Of a DNA stretch of 64,000 nt, positions 34,235 to 45,814 are shown one piece after another. Source of the DNA: Parietaria judaica (lineage: Eukaryota > Streptophyta > Magnoliopsida > Rosales > Urticaceae). Within the stretch, counting starts at the first letter, position 1. Every line of letters starts with the position of its first letter. A program made the translations under genes and the position numbers. The notes below the pieces were generated by a model. It was not told the DNA's origin and did not search any database. It worked only from the letters and a program-made list of their open reading frames with translations. The stretch covers positions 10,191,001-10,255,000 of the forward strand of contig OX940869.1 of assembly GCA_954871525.1 (NCBI GenBank), in the 5' to 3' direction.

Positions 34235-35149
34235 AACAATGACTCGGCGTTTCTCAGCGGGGTCTCAAGACAGATTTCAGTTTTTCAATGTCATGGCAAC
34301 GATCGTGTGCACCCTGGGGTTTGGACAAGTTACGATGCCATGAACTAAAATCATCAACACGTTGAAGTCCACCAAGTGATATACACTTGATGCACTGGGG
34401 GGCTCACTGTTTATGTGGGACTTCGTCAATTCGAAAAGGACATAGAGTTTTGCCCCTCAGATGCAAAACGACAGTGTCGCAGCCTTTCGATTGGCATACG
34501 ACACCAAGCCTAGCCATCATTCTGAAACGACATCCTGATTGCGCGACAACGAGGAACAAGCCTCCACGATGCACGACGTGGGCTTTAACACCAAGGAAGG
34601 CGCATTCAAAGACCTAACACCACACGCTTTATGGACTAGTCCTCGAAGACCAAGCAGCCCATAAGACCAGGCACAAATCTCCCACGCTGACCACTCCAAG
34701 CAGCTGCCACATCACCACACGAAGGAAAAGTGACCTAGCAATATGGATTCGACTTTACACGTGGCATCCAAACAAAGCACGAGGGTTAACGAGTAAGTTA
34801 ACAACATTACGAGAATTAAGTGGTCAACTCCTCAAATGTGACTTTGGGTATTTTTGCCACCACTTTTAAACTTTGGGTACACGAGGGGTTCTTTGACCAA
34901 ATTTTGGGTATTTTTGCCGTCATTAACCCTATATTTAATTACTGCCGATCTAGAATCTCTTTTTTTTTTTTTTCGTCTTCTTGTTTTAATCTTTTTAGGG
35001 TTCGATTTTTTCGTAGCAAATCTTTGATGCAGAATGTGCGGTTTTTTTTTTTATTTAAAGAAAACTACAAAGATTTTATTCATTTTTTTTAGAATGTATT
35101 CTCTGAGCCATGAAACAATTTTGGGTTGAACCGGAGTAGAGGACAAGGC
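34235..35149. other. Spacer upstream of the F-box relic
   Basis: Decayed remains of the F-box 5' part may extend to about 34290. The rest has no recognisable gene. Short frames around 34387-34699 lack domains. The phrase tttgggtatttttgcc occurs twice (34840 and 34900). Confidence 0.4.
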
Positions 35150-35438
35150 CTGGAGCCGGTCTTGAGCCTAGGCTAGGCCCAGACTTAGGGCCTCAAATTT
35201 CTTAGGAAAAAAATACACTACATAAGAGGCCTCCAAAATTGGTATTGAGGGCCCACATTAATGAATAAATCTATTGAATCTAACACTTAAAACTTATTTA
35301 ATAGATATATTAATTATTAGTCTTCTTTTTACTTTCGAGACTCTACATGTTAAAAGTGGTGGACCCTTTTTAAGGCTTTAGGTTTTAGTGGTAACAAGCA
35401 CATCACTTAAGATATTAGAGGACTTGAGTTCGAGTCAC

Positions 35439-36122
35439 TGTTAAGGTCGGATTTGGTCAAATCCATCCTCAACACAACTCGTGTCGTTTTGTCCATAAAC
35501 GACATAAGGGAAGGCGAGGAAGTTCATCGCCCGATGGGCAAACAAGGCGTATCCCCGAGGAGGATTATCTCCGAGGAGGTTTAACCACGAGGAGGAATGG
35601 CCAGCGCAAAAGCAGACTGCGATGAAGTGTCCCATCACGCTCGACGAGGAATTTCGTCATGATGATTTATGCAGAGCCGAATGACGGCTGACGGGATGTG
35701 CATTTAATGAAGCTCACCTACCCATAATGACACTCTGCTCGGAAGTGACATAAAACATTATTTAACCATGCTTCCCTCAAATCACTCTGGGAAGCGAATG
35801 ATTAAAAAGGGAAAAAGGCGGGAAAGATGCGAGGGGGCATAATGTAAACTCTATAAAAGGCTAGTTAAGCCTCGTTGAAAGGGGTTCAAAAAAATAGAGA
35901 AGAAAACCCAGGATAAAGAGAGAATATCCTGTAATAGAAAGGCTGAAGAAATAGACAAAGTCATTGTTCTTGATCCTTCAATTGTCCAGCTATTCAACGA
36001 AAGGAAACCGAGCTCATATCGGAAATATAATAAAACAAAGATATTCACTGATCATTGTTGTTAGATTGTTGTTTGTGATTATTTTTTTGACTGGAAAATG
36101 GCGGTAAAAATCGCCCTCTACA
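35439..36122 (+). mobile_element. Solo LTR, gypsy-like
   Basis: 684 bp, TGTTAAGGTCGG...CCCTCTACA, flanked by perfect 5-bp duplications gtcac (35434-35438 and 36123-36127). A promoter-like ctataaaagg lies at about 35850 and a U5-like T-rich end follows. It interrupts a sequence otherwise continuous across the insertion (ttcgagtcac / catggg). No internal region is attached. Confidence 0.93.
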
Positions 36123-36154
36123 GTCACCATGGGATAGGAGTGAAATCCAAAGAT

Positions 36155-36156
<2 letters not shown>

Positions 36157-36196
<40 letters not shown>
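36157..36196. repeat. AT microsatellite
   Basis: About 20 uninterrupted AT dinucleotides. Confidence 0.95.
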
Positions 36197-36198
<2 letters not shown>

Positions 36199-37021
36199 GA
36201 TTTTTTTTAATTGTTATTTTTTAACAGGCCGTATACTAATAGAGGAAGCCCAACTTTTTTAAACTTAAATCTTATATTTTATTTTATACCTGATTAAACA
36301 ATATATACATAAAATAAAATAAATTAGAGTTTCTTTTGCTATTTAATATCAAATTTTGAATTTTCTAATGTAAATATAAAAGTTAATATATTATTTGTGA
36401 TAATTTATTTTCATTTTATTTTACTACTAAATTTTTTAGGGGCTCTATAGCCATATAGCCAAACTTAATCCTGGAAATGTAGGAGGGTCAGATCCATCGG
36501 ACCCTCCATTTTTTTTTACGGACCCGGAGGTCCGGGTCCGACAAAAATACGGACCCGGATTAATCCGGGTCCGACAATTTTTTTTTAAAAAATTGGCGCA
36601 ACGGCTCTTTGTTTTGAGCCGTACGATGCGCCACGTGTACGGCGTGGATGACAGAGCCGTTGCCCAACGGCTTTCCCGCGTGGTCTCGAAAAAATTTCTG
36701 CAATTGCAGAAAAGACCCCCTGTTTTTGACCGTTGGGTATTAATTATACCCACTTTACTCGATTCTCTCCATTTTTTCCCTATAAAAACTACACTTCTCC
36801 CTCATTTTTTTCACCCAACTCCTTCTCTTCATCTCATACTCTCTCAACTCGCCCAAGCTCTCAAAAAATTTGATTTTAAGTTATAGTTTTGTTATCTTAT
36901 AGTTATATTAATACTCTTATAATTTAGTTACTTATTTAGTTATTCTAGCAATATTATTATCATAATATATATTATATTTATATTATATAGTTTAGTTATA
37001 ATATAGTTTAATTAAGTTATA

Positions 37022-40015
37022 ATGTCTAGTTCTGATAATCACTCTCGAGGCCGAAATGATCGCCGAGGAAAAGGACGGACCGTTTCCGAAACCGGGTCGG
37101 TTAATAGTATTCCGCATTCAACTCCAGTGCAACAACAAATACAATATACATACTATGGCGGTGTTTACCAACAAAATGCTCCGGGTTCCTCTAGTCTACC
37201 GTCGCCACAAATTCATCCCAATGCGATGGTTCAGGTAATTTATGGTCAACAATTCGGTGGTTTTACTAACTTGCTTCAAAATGCTACAGGTAATATTCCG
37301 GAACGGTCGAGCGAGCAAGAGGCGTACGATGCCCAAAACCAATATCGCCAAAACCAAGACGCTTCGGGATCGATGAACATGAATGAGGAAAGAGACGACG
37401 ATTCGAATTACGAAGGTCCCGAAGGCGGGGACGACGACGACGAAGAGGCAGGCGAAGAGGAGGACGAAGTAGAAGAACTTCTTCCACCGCCGCCGCCGGT
37501 CCGAGCTCGTGGTCGGCCTCGTGATTCTAGTCGGCCTCCTATTCCGCCGCCGGCAAACCCGCCACCGCCAAAGCCGAGAAAGAGGAAGAACCTAACATCT
37601 CCGGTATGGCGAAATGACTTTTTCCCGCTTTATATTCTTAATCATACTACATGAAAGGAGGAGATATTCGGGAAATGTCTAACTTGCGGAGAAATAAAGG
37701 CGGCCGATCCAAAAACTTAAGGCGCGTCGTACCTCAAAGAACACGTCATTGCATGCCGAAAGCGTAAGAAAGTGGAGGAGGTAAGTCGCTTATCCGATCT
37801 CATTTATAGGAAAGATCTCGCTAGATTTATCATACGCGATGGTTTACCGATATCGTTTTCCGAGGGAGATGGTTTCAACGAGTTTTTAGCCTTCATCGCC
37901 CCGATAAACTACCGGTATGTCTCGCGTCATGTAACTAGAGAGACAATTATTCAGTTTTATGATGAACAAAGAATTGAGCTAGACAAATTATTTCAACAAG
38001 CGTCGTACAAGTTTGCTTTAACATCGGATTGTTGGAAAGGTCACGCTAACGATGATTATATTTCCGTTGTAGCTCATTTTATTAACGATGATTGGAAATT
38101 AGAAAAGCGTATTTTAGGATTTAAACCCATGCGTGTTAGGCATATCGGGGTTAACATTGTCGATGCTATATTGAATGTGTTGACATTTTGGAACCTTAGC
38201 AATAGGGTAGTTTCAATTACATTAGATAATGCTAGCCCCCACAACATAACCGTTGATGTGTTAAAGGATAGTCTCGATAATTTTAGGGCCGATTATTTTC
38301 ATCAAAGATGTGCATGCCATATTATCAATTTGATAGTTCAAGAGGGGTTAAATATTATTTCGCCAAGCATAGATAGAATTAGGAGTGTCATTATGTACAT
38401 ACGATCATCTACTATGCACACAGAATCTTGGTTAGCATATTGCAGGGAATACCACAAAGCGGAGCGAGTGTTCTCTTAAGATATGCCTATCCGGTGGATG
38501 TTGGATCCCAATTCACGGATCTGCAAAGAACACGAATAACACCAAAGGAATCGAACAGAAAATAAAGGACACAAACTTATGGGAGAAGAATATCTCTGAT
38601 TAATAATTCGAAGGCAAAATACTAGAAGGTAAACTCAAAATTCTAATGGACTCTACACTTTACAAAGTGTAAATGCTAGGTATATTTATAGCCTCACATA
38701 GGCGAAACCCTAGCTAACCAAATCGCACCAAATCAGGAAACTACCCTAAATAATCCTATCAAATCTTTGACTTGATCTTTGCTTGCTCCTCAAGCTACGC
38801 GCTTTCCTTGCTGGGTAGTTGCTGACTTTCCCTTTCCTGCCCGGACAGCTTCTCTGTCCCCGAGCTGGCCTGCTCGTCTGCCTCTGGCCGGGCTTGCCTT
38901 CTATCCGGACGTTTTGCTCGTGTTCACCCGAGCTGGGCTGAACTTCTATCCGTCCTTGGTTCTGGTCGGTACCCGGGCTGACTTCCTCTGTGTGACGGAT
39001 TAAGTCAAGCTTATGCTCACAGTGGAACTCTACCTACTTGATGTTGGAGGCGGTCATACCGTACAAGGAGCTAGTTACGAACTGGATCACCGGACAAGAG
39101 CAAAGACACGTGGACGACTACCTCGACGAATCCGATTGGATGATGGCTATCCAATTCCAGGCTTTTCTATCCTTTTTTTATACTATTACCTTTACTTTAT
39201 CTCATGTTTACAAACCTACATCTCATTTAGCTTTAGCTTGCATTTTTTATATTATTGTTCATTTTGATAAAGCAAAACAAAATCCTTTATTTGCAAATGT
39301 TTTGACACCGATGATTGAAAAAGTTAGGGTTTATTGGAAACATATTCCATTTTTGTTTTGCGCGGCTATAATCATAGATCCTACATTAAAGCTCGGTAAA
39401 TTGCAGACGATATTGGCGATGATGCAACAATTGACGGTAGATCCATACCTTGACGAAGACTATCCCGACGCGGAATTGAAGATGAGGCTTCTATACAAGG
39501 AGTATGAGACGAAGTATTACGAGGACATGGAGCAAGAAGGAGACACGGAAAACGTCCCGACGCCGCCCCCGAGCAACGCACCCGGAGCGCCCTATGTTTC
39601 GACGCATCGGGTGTTTTACAACCTAACTCATACCGGTGGGCACGGAGGATCATTAACGGTGTCAAGTCCGGCGTCACAACATAGCGGAGCTAGCACTATT
39701 TATGGACGTCGTCGTCCCCGAAGAGCAAACCGCCGAAGAATCAATGAGTACGATGTCTTTTGTAACCTTCCACCGGCACCGTATCCCGACGAAGGCCTCG
39801 ACATACTTGAATGGTGGCGTGTAAATCGTCTTGAGTACCCAGTTTTATCATTGGTAGCTCGAGACATCCTCACCGTTCCGGTCTCCACCGTGTCATCGGA
39901 AGCGGCTTTCTCGTTGGCGGGGCGCCTATTGGAGGCTCGACGTAAGTCAACGAAGGCGTTAGATAACGAGTTGTTAGACTATTTCAACGAGCTTAATGTG
40001 GCGAACCCGAAGTAA
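37022..40015 (+). pseudogene. hAT-superfamily transposase gene, interrupted
   Basis: Three collinear parts of a plant hAT (RICESLEEPER-type) transposase are present. Part 1 (37022 to about 37770) has a Gln/Asn-rich start, an acidic D/E run, a Pro-rich basic segment and a BED zinc finger (SPVW...F, CLTCG, H and C ligands) carrying in-frame TGA (37652-37654) and TAA (near 37718). Part 2 (37772-38479) is the RNase H-like core with TSDCWKG and TLDNAS, supplying two catalytic-type Asp, then CACHIINLIVQEGL. Part 3 (39027-40015) continues with the STYLMLEAV block, the DUF4413-like segment (FANVLTPMIEKV.VYW) and the hATC dimerisation end (LDILEWW, SVSSEAAFS-like). A 523-bp solo LTR splits parts 2 and 3. 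Related GC-rich motifs (ggacccggattaatccgggtcc) at 36520-36570 and about 40345 probably mark subterminal regions. Not functional. Confidence 0.9.
38499..39021 (-). mobile_element. Solo LTR (copia-family relative) inside the hAT transposase gene
   Basis: Read on the minus strand it begins TGTGAGCATAAGCTTGACTT and ends GGGATCCAACA, resembling the copia LTRs at 13382 and 18651. Shared phrases include ttagctagggtttcg, gctataaata, ttttgccttcga, attattaatcagag and gttctttgcagatcc. Flanking 5-bp duplications gtgga are identical (38494-38498 and 39022-39026). Deleting the insert restores the transposase reading frame through a tryptophan codon. Confidence 0.93.
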
Positions 40016-40739
40016 TCAGTTTGTAATTGTATGACATATTTGTATTTGCTCTATTATATAAATAAAAACCTTAGGGCGCTCTTTCCTCGCCCGAGCCGCA
40101 CCCTTTTGGAGGACTCGTAGAGGTTTTAACGAGGCCCATTATTTCTCTAATTATTTGTCTCCAATGTTATCATATTTAAAATTTGAAATTTGAATTTCAA
40201 ACCCGTTAAAACCGTTAAAATATAATTTGATATTTGAAATTTATACCCGCTAAAACCCGAAAAAAGTATAAAGTTTTCGGTTTAAAAGATCAAGGACCAA
40301 AACACAATTTTCGAAAAAAATTAAAAAAAAATACGGAATCGGATTTATCCGGGTCCGCCATTTCAATTTGGCTATTTAGAGTCATTTCTCATTTTTTAAG
40401 GATTGTAATAAGATGGTGTTATAAAAAAAAAATAGTTTTGACTTTATTTTTTCTCGCCTAGGGCCCCAACAAAGTCAGGGCCGGCCCTGAGGCTTGGCTT
40501 GTGCAAATTGCAGCTTAGCAAACTGAGAGTCCGAAATCAGATCGCGCCAAGTTTTGCACATCACTATGCTCCATGGTAGTTTCAGTATGATCTGGAGAAA
40601 GATGGTTGTTGGAAGATCAACCATTGAAGCACCGGATCCTTCTGGGACTGAAAGGTCTCTTTTTCTTTCGTTCTTGCTATTCTAGAGAGATCAAAATGTG
40701 AGAAAAATCTCAATAAGAAAATACTAGTATTGGCGCCGC

Positions 40740-43700
40740 TTATAAAGACGATGTTCTTCGCGATATCGTCTTTGATCGGAATACGATGCATAACAGAGCT
40801 ACAAACACGTACATATTTCTCTTTGGTGGGAAGAAGATTGTATTATTGCCGACTAACCCGACCGCCTCTATTGCTCGCCGCTCGTCACCGAGTTTGCTTA
40901 CTCGTACGGAGTTCGAAATCGCCACCGCCGAATCCGGGCTAGTCTACGCACTCGTCGGAAAACCAAAGCCCGTCGGCGCTGCCGTGCCCTCCTCGATACA
41001 GCCCGTCCTTGCCGAGTTTCCCGACGTCTTTCCATTGAGTCACCGACCGCACTCCCGCCTTTTCGTGATATCCAACACCAAATCTATTTGGTGCCCAACG
41101 CACAAGTACCAAACCGTGCCCACTACCGCATGAGCCCGGTTGAGCACGAAAACTACGTCGCCAAGTAGAAGAACTCCTCGCCAAAGGACATATGCGGGAG
41201 AGCCTTAGTCCGTGCGCCGTGCCCGCCCTCCTTACACCCAAAAAGGACGGTACTTGGCGTATGTGCTTTGATAGTCGGGCTATTAACAAGATAACGGTAC
41301 GGTATTGTTTTCCGATCCCTTGAATCGATGATCTCCTCGACCAATTAAGTGTTGGGTATATTCTATAAATGATGATACTCATGAGAAACAAATGTGAACA
41401 AAAACAGTGGCAAATAAATTCCATAATACTTATCGTGTAGATTCTTGGATTTGACGAACATCGGCTTGTAGCTTTTATCTGATAATGTGTTCTTGATCCT
41501 GTAAAACAGAAAAACAGTAAGCAATTCCCGAGACGCGTTGGACGCTCTCCTTAAAGCTAGATTCGCCTCCTTTACGTGCTTGAGGTTCGTTAGGTGATAG
41601 CTTCCCAGGATATAACGGGATGACCGAGAACTTCGTAGCACTTCGAAGTCCACCGGCGATATGAACCTTCTTGAACTCCGTTACCGAAAGACTCACTACA
41701 TAAAACAATGGGAAGCATGAAAAATTGAGTTTGCAGAGTGAAAAACCGGGAAGCAAACTCGTATCTAGAGAGGTTTTCGGAAATAGATTTTGCAATTGGT
41801 GTGTCGAAATGGGTCGAGGCCACCGTCAATTTATAGATGCGGGATTGAGACATTGAATTGATTACCAATCAATTCTATAACGGCTAATAATAAATTGCAA
41901 TTAATCCGAAACGTAATAAATTGAATTCAATATTCATAACGGTCATAACCGTTTTACGTAACGTTCGAACGTCGAAACAAATCCCGGTAATTGGATAGAG
42001 CGTTCGTCTCGAGTATTCGACATTTCGACCGACTCGACGCTATCTCAATTTTATTTAACTGCAATTATTTCCAACATTAAGTGGTGCGCGTGTCTTCTCT
42101 AAGCTTTATTTGAAGAGCGGTTATCACCAAATCCAAATTTGACCCGGTGACGAGTGGAAAACAGAGTTTAAAACACGCGACGGTCTCCATGAGTGGCTCG
42201 TCATGACATTCGGTATATCTAACACTCCAAGCACCTTCATGCGCACGATGAACCAAACCCATCGCCCATTCATCGGTAAATTTGTGGTGGTTTATTTTAA
42301 TGATGTAATGATTTTTATTGCTAACCCCGAGGAACATTTGCGTCACCTTCGGAAGTCTGACTTGTCTTTCGTAGCCATTCATTTTACGCGGAAATTTACA
42401 AGTGTTCCTCTGCCACCGACACCATGGTGTTTTTGGGATACCTGGTGTTTGCAGCGAGCCTTTCCGTTGACCCGTCCAAGGTCGAAGGGGTTACTTCTTC
42501 GCTGACACCCACCACCGTGACCGAGGTTAGGAGCTTTCACCATTTAACCTCCTTTTATTAGAGAATAATCCCGCATTTTAACTCGATCATGGCCCCTATA
42601 ATCGAGTGTATCAAGACGGGACATTTCCATTGAATCCTTGAGGCCGACACGGCCTTCCAACGGATTAAATCCGAGCTCACGACCGCCCCAATTCTTGTTC
42701 TCCCGGACTTTGATCAACCGTTCCTCCTCCATTGTGACGCTTCTAAGGTCCGCATAGGTGCCGTTCTAAGCCAAGGTACTCGCTCTATGGCGTATTTTTA
42801 GAAAAGCTCACCGGTCCTAAAATGAGGTACAACACTTACGATGTTGAATTCTTCGCTATTGTACGTTTGTTTCACCATAAAGCCATTATTTCTTTCACAA
42901 AGAGTTTGTTTTGTTTACGGATCATAATGTGCCCAAGCACCTCGGTACGCAAGACAATGTTTCGCCGCGCCATGCGTCGTGGATTGACTTTTTGCAACAA
43001 TTCACTTTCACCATCAAGCACAAAGCCGGTATGCTTAACCGTGTTGCCGACGCCCTTAGTCGTCGCCACACACTCTTGACGCACCTCCGTGTTTTGGTCC
43101 CCGGTTTTGACGAGCTCGGTGCCCTCTACCCCACCTACCATTTCTTAGGTCGCTTCTCCAACCCACTCGTCATTGACACCGATCCCGGGTTTGCTTAGTC
43201 GGATGGGTTTCTTTTCTTTCATGGGAAATTATGTATACCCGAGGGTAGCCTTCGCCTTATGATCGTTCGGGATCTCCCCAACGAGGGTCATGTTGGTCGT
43301 GACCGTACGTTTGCTCTTGTCTCGAATTCTTATTTTTGGCCCTCCATGCGTAAGGATATTTACCGCTTCGTCGATTGTTGTCGCACATGCCACCTCGCCA
43401 AGGGGAAAGCGACGAACGCGGGTCTTTACATCCCATTCCTAATTCCAACTCGTCCGTGGTCTGTTGTGAGCATGGACTTCGTCATTGGCCTTCCTCGTAC
43501 TCAACGAGGCCATGAATCGATCTTCATTGTCCTCGACCGATTCTAAAAAATGGCGCACTTCATACCATGCAAAAATACTTCCGACGCAAGCAATGTGGCT
43601 TCTCTTTATTTTTGCTAAATGTATCGTTTGCATGGCTTTCCCAACAGTATCGTCTCCGATCGTGATACACGCTTTCTTAGCCACTTTTGGCGTAGCTTAT

Positions 43701-44358
43701 GGTGTCTCTTCAACACGCGGCTTGATTATAGTAACGCATCTCACCCGGAAACGGATGGACTAACGGAGATTGTCAACTGCTCTCTTGGGGATTTATTACG
43801 GTGCCTCGGCGGTGAATCCATCAAAGCATGGGACCTCAAGCTATGCCAAGCGGAGTTTGCGCATAACCATGCGGTCAACCAAAGCACCGGGTTTAGTCCA
43901 TTTCAAGTGGTTTACGGCGTCTCGCCACAGTGCCCTCTCGTCCTCACCCCGGTCCCGCCTTCAATCCCAATCCATCCTGATGCCACCTCCGTCATCGAAC
44001 ACCTCCAAGCAACTCCGTGCACCACCACCACCACCTCCAACCATGAAGCCTCCGTTGCTCGTTATAAGAGTGACGCCGACAAGAAACACCGCTTGGTTGA
44101 TTTCGAAGTGGGCGATTTTGTGTGGGCCATCTTGACCAAGGAACGCGTTCCCGCCCACGAGTAAAACAAGCCCAAGACCATTGGGCCCGTCGAGATCGTT
44201 GAAAAGATCAACCCCAACACTTACCACCTCCGCCTCCCGAGCCACATTCGAACCCATGACGTCTTCAATGTCAAGCACCTCCGCTCCTACACCGGTGACA
44301 ACTCCGACGATGACGCACAACCGAATTTGAGGACGAATTCTTTCGACCCGGGGGAGAA
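40740..44358 (+). pseudogene. Ty3/gypsy pol relic (reverse transcriptase, RNase H, integrase)
   Basis: A 5'-truncated gypsy internal region. A pre-reverse transcriptase linker (TYIFLFGGKKIVLLP) lies near 40800-40870. Reverse transcriptase blocks include LVPNAQVP-like, [21 protein letters not shown] (41225-41290), KSGYHQIQI and a YFNDVMIF site where YxDD is expected (about 42295), i.e. a catalytic Asp is altered. RNase H has the DASKVRIGAVLSQ block (42735-42775). The integrase HHCC finger (H in GHVGRD, CCRTCH) lies at 43285-43395, and the core has MDFVIGLPR, SDRDTRFLSHFW and HPETDGLTEIVN. The C-terminus ends HDVFNVKHLR. No chromodomain is seen. Multiple frameshifts and stops plus a 727-bp solo LTR insertion make it non-functional. 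No gag, protease or 5' LTR was found upstream. Confidence 0.9.
41350..42076 (-). mobile_element. Solo LTR inside the gypsy reverse-transcriptase region
   Basis: 727 bp bounded by TGTTGGGTATATT and TATTTCCAACA, with identical 5-bp duplications ttaag (41345-41349 and 42077-42081). The TATA-like motif reads on the minus strand (near 41830), so it probably points left. It is the same family as 587-1317. The gypsy reading frame is collinear across the insertion. Confidence 0.93.
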
Positions 44359-44716
44359 TGATGCCAATGCTCTCGGGATTGCATTCATGAATGCGTGGGA
44401 CCGTAATGGAAAGGAATAAACGACATCCCGCTCACTTAATAAGGCGATTCTCTGCCATCAAGTCGTTTATTTAGTTTCTCATTTTATAATTATTTGCTTT
44501 CTCGTTTTATGCTTATTTGCTTTCTGGAAGTGAGGCGATTGTTGCCTTTTTTGTTTGGTTTCCTTTTTGGCGTTTTTGAACCATTGTTATCATGAGAGAT
44601 TAAGCTTTGTAATTGTTCAGTTGTTGATTAATCAAAGTTCGAGCTTTGCTTGGAAAAAGTCGAGATTCATTCTCGCGAAGAGGGTTCTTCGTGTTCATAA
44701 CATCGGTCCTACATCA
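44359..44716 (+). repeat. 3' LTR of the gypsy relic
   Basis: It starts TGATGCCAATGC immediately after a polypurine tract cgggggagaa and ends CCTACATCA; 358 bp. Its 3' end (attctcgcgaag...gttcttcgtgttc...ctacatca) is clearly related to the LTR end in the 54-59.7 kb array. No target duplication can be tested because the 5' LTR is missing. Confidence 0.7.
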
Positions 44717-45796
44717 GATTGTTACTCTCTTTTTTTAGTATTACATATTACTTGAAAAATCGATTCTTCCTAACCTAATTTATACCTCAACCAAAATTTT
44801 AATTTTTTTTTGAAAGAATTGGTTAATTTTCGACAATGAACTTATAAATAATTTTGGAAAAAATTACTGAATTTTTCAGTTGCTTTCTACGGAAAGAGAA
44901 AAGTTAGAAAAAGTTTTCAATTACAATAGAAACGTCGAATATAGAAACTTGATAGCTTAGTTTAAAAACGTCGAATTACTCGCTTTTATTTATAAATGGG
45001 TTACCTAGCTTAATTGCGATTGTTACTTTTTTTTACTTCTTCTCTGAAAGTAAGCCAATAATTACGTACATACTTGCTATTCAAGAATCATATTATAATA
45101 TTTAATTAAAAACATAACTCCTTATTTAAATATTATAATATTTTAGTCTAAAAAGCTCTGAATTTGAAAATCTCAAAATTTTGAATTTTCAAGATTTTAT
45201 AATTTTTAAAACTTTTATTACATGGCAATAGTATAAGTTAAATACATATTCATTAGTCAAGATATTTAATACCTTTTAAAAAACCGTAAATAAATATTTT
45301 TTTATATTTTCTTTCCATGATTTCATGCTATTTGCATGACTCTTATTAAGTACAAGTTTTTTTGCGCATCAATTTACATGCTTTTTATGTTTAGTTTCCC
45401 TGTAACACCCTGGCTGCTATCGAATCGATGATTGTCTTCACAGGCCAACAAGTCTTTTCAGCGACATGCTTCGTCCTCAATCGCACGCTTCCCAAGAAAC
45501 ATCACAAGAGGTCACCCATCTCAAGATTGCTGCAAGTCAAGCACGCTTCACTTTAGAGATCTTATTAACAAACTACCGAAAAGAAGATGCAACTAGTTAT
45601 GTGCATTTTTTTATACATATAAAAATTGGGCCCCATTAGTGAAAGTCAAAGCCCACTGACGAAGTCGAAGACCAAAACCCCAAGACTCGACGCATTTGGC
45701 GACGCATTTGACGTGCCTTGATCGAAAAGGCACGTCCTAGCCAGCCTCCTGGCGAGGCACCTCGCCCTGACGAGCCACCCCGCCTTAACGAGCGAC
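44717..45796. other. AT-rich spacer
   Basis: No gene recognised. At 45405-45430 a tgtaacaccctggc phrase and at 45640-45790 a GC-richer stretch with acgag/gcgag motifs may be repeat debris. Confidence 0.4.
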
Positions 45797-45814
45797 CCTG
45801 CATAATAGTTAAAA

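Larger units (their letters stand above)
35150..40489. mobile_element. Composite decayed hAT-like element hosting later insertions (candidate)
   Basis: The left end near 35150 reads CTGGAGCCGGTCTTGAGCCTAGGC. The right end near 40476-40489 reads CAGGGCCGGCCCTG, which is palindromic. These look like decayed versions of one CAGGGCCGG-type hAT terminus, both followed inward by gggcctc/gggcccc motifs. A clean target duplication was not found, so this outer boundary is an inference. Nested within it are a gypsy solo LTR, a hAT transposase gene and a copia solo LTR. Confidence 0.35.

Noticed and set aside
35383..36150. tRNA-like B box (gttcgagtc) with A-box-like phrase, possible SINE split by the gypsy solo LTR
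   Set aside because: Only short motif matches; no poly-A tail or target duplication.
42077..44160. Separate intact integrase gene in the gypsy relic
   Set aside because: The 43619-44164 stretch is open, but the preceding core is frameshifted and contains stops; it is part of one dead pol.
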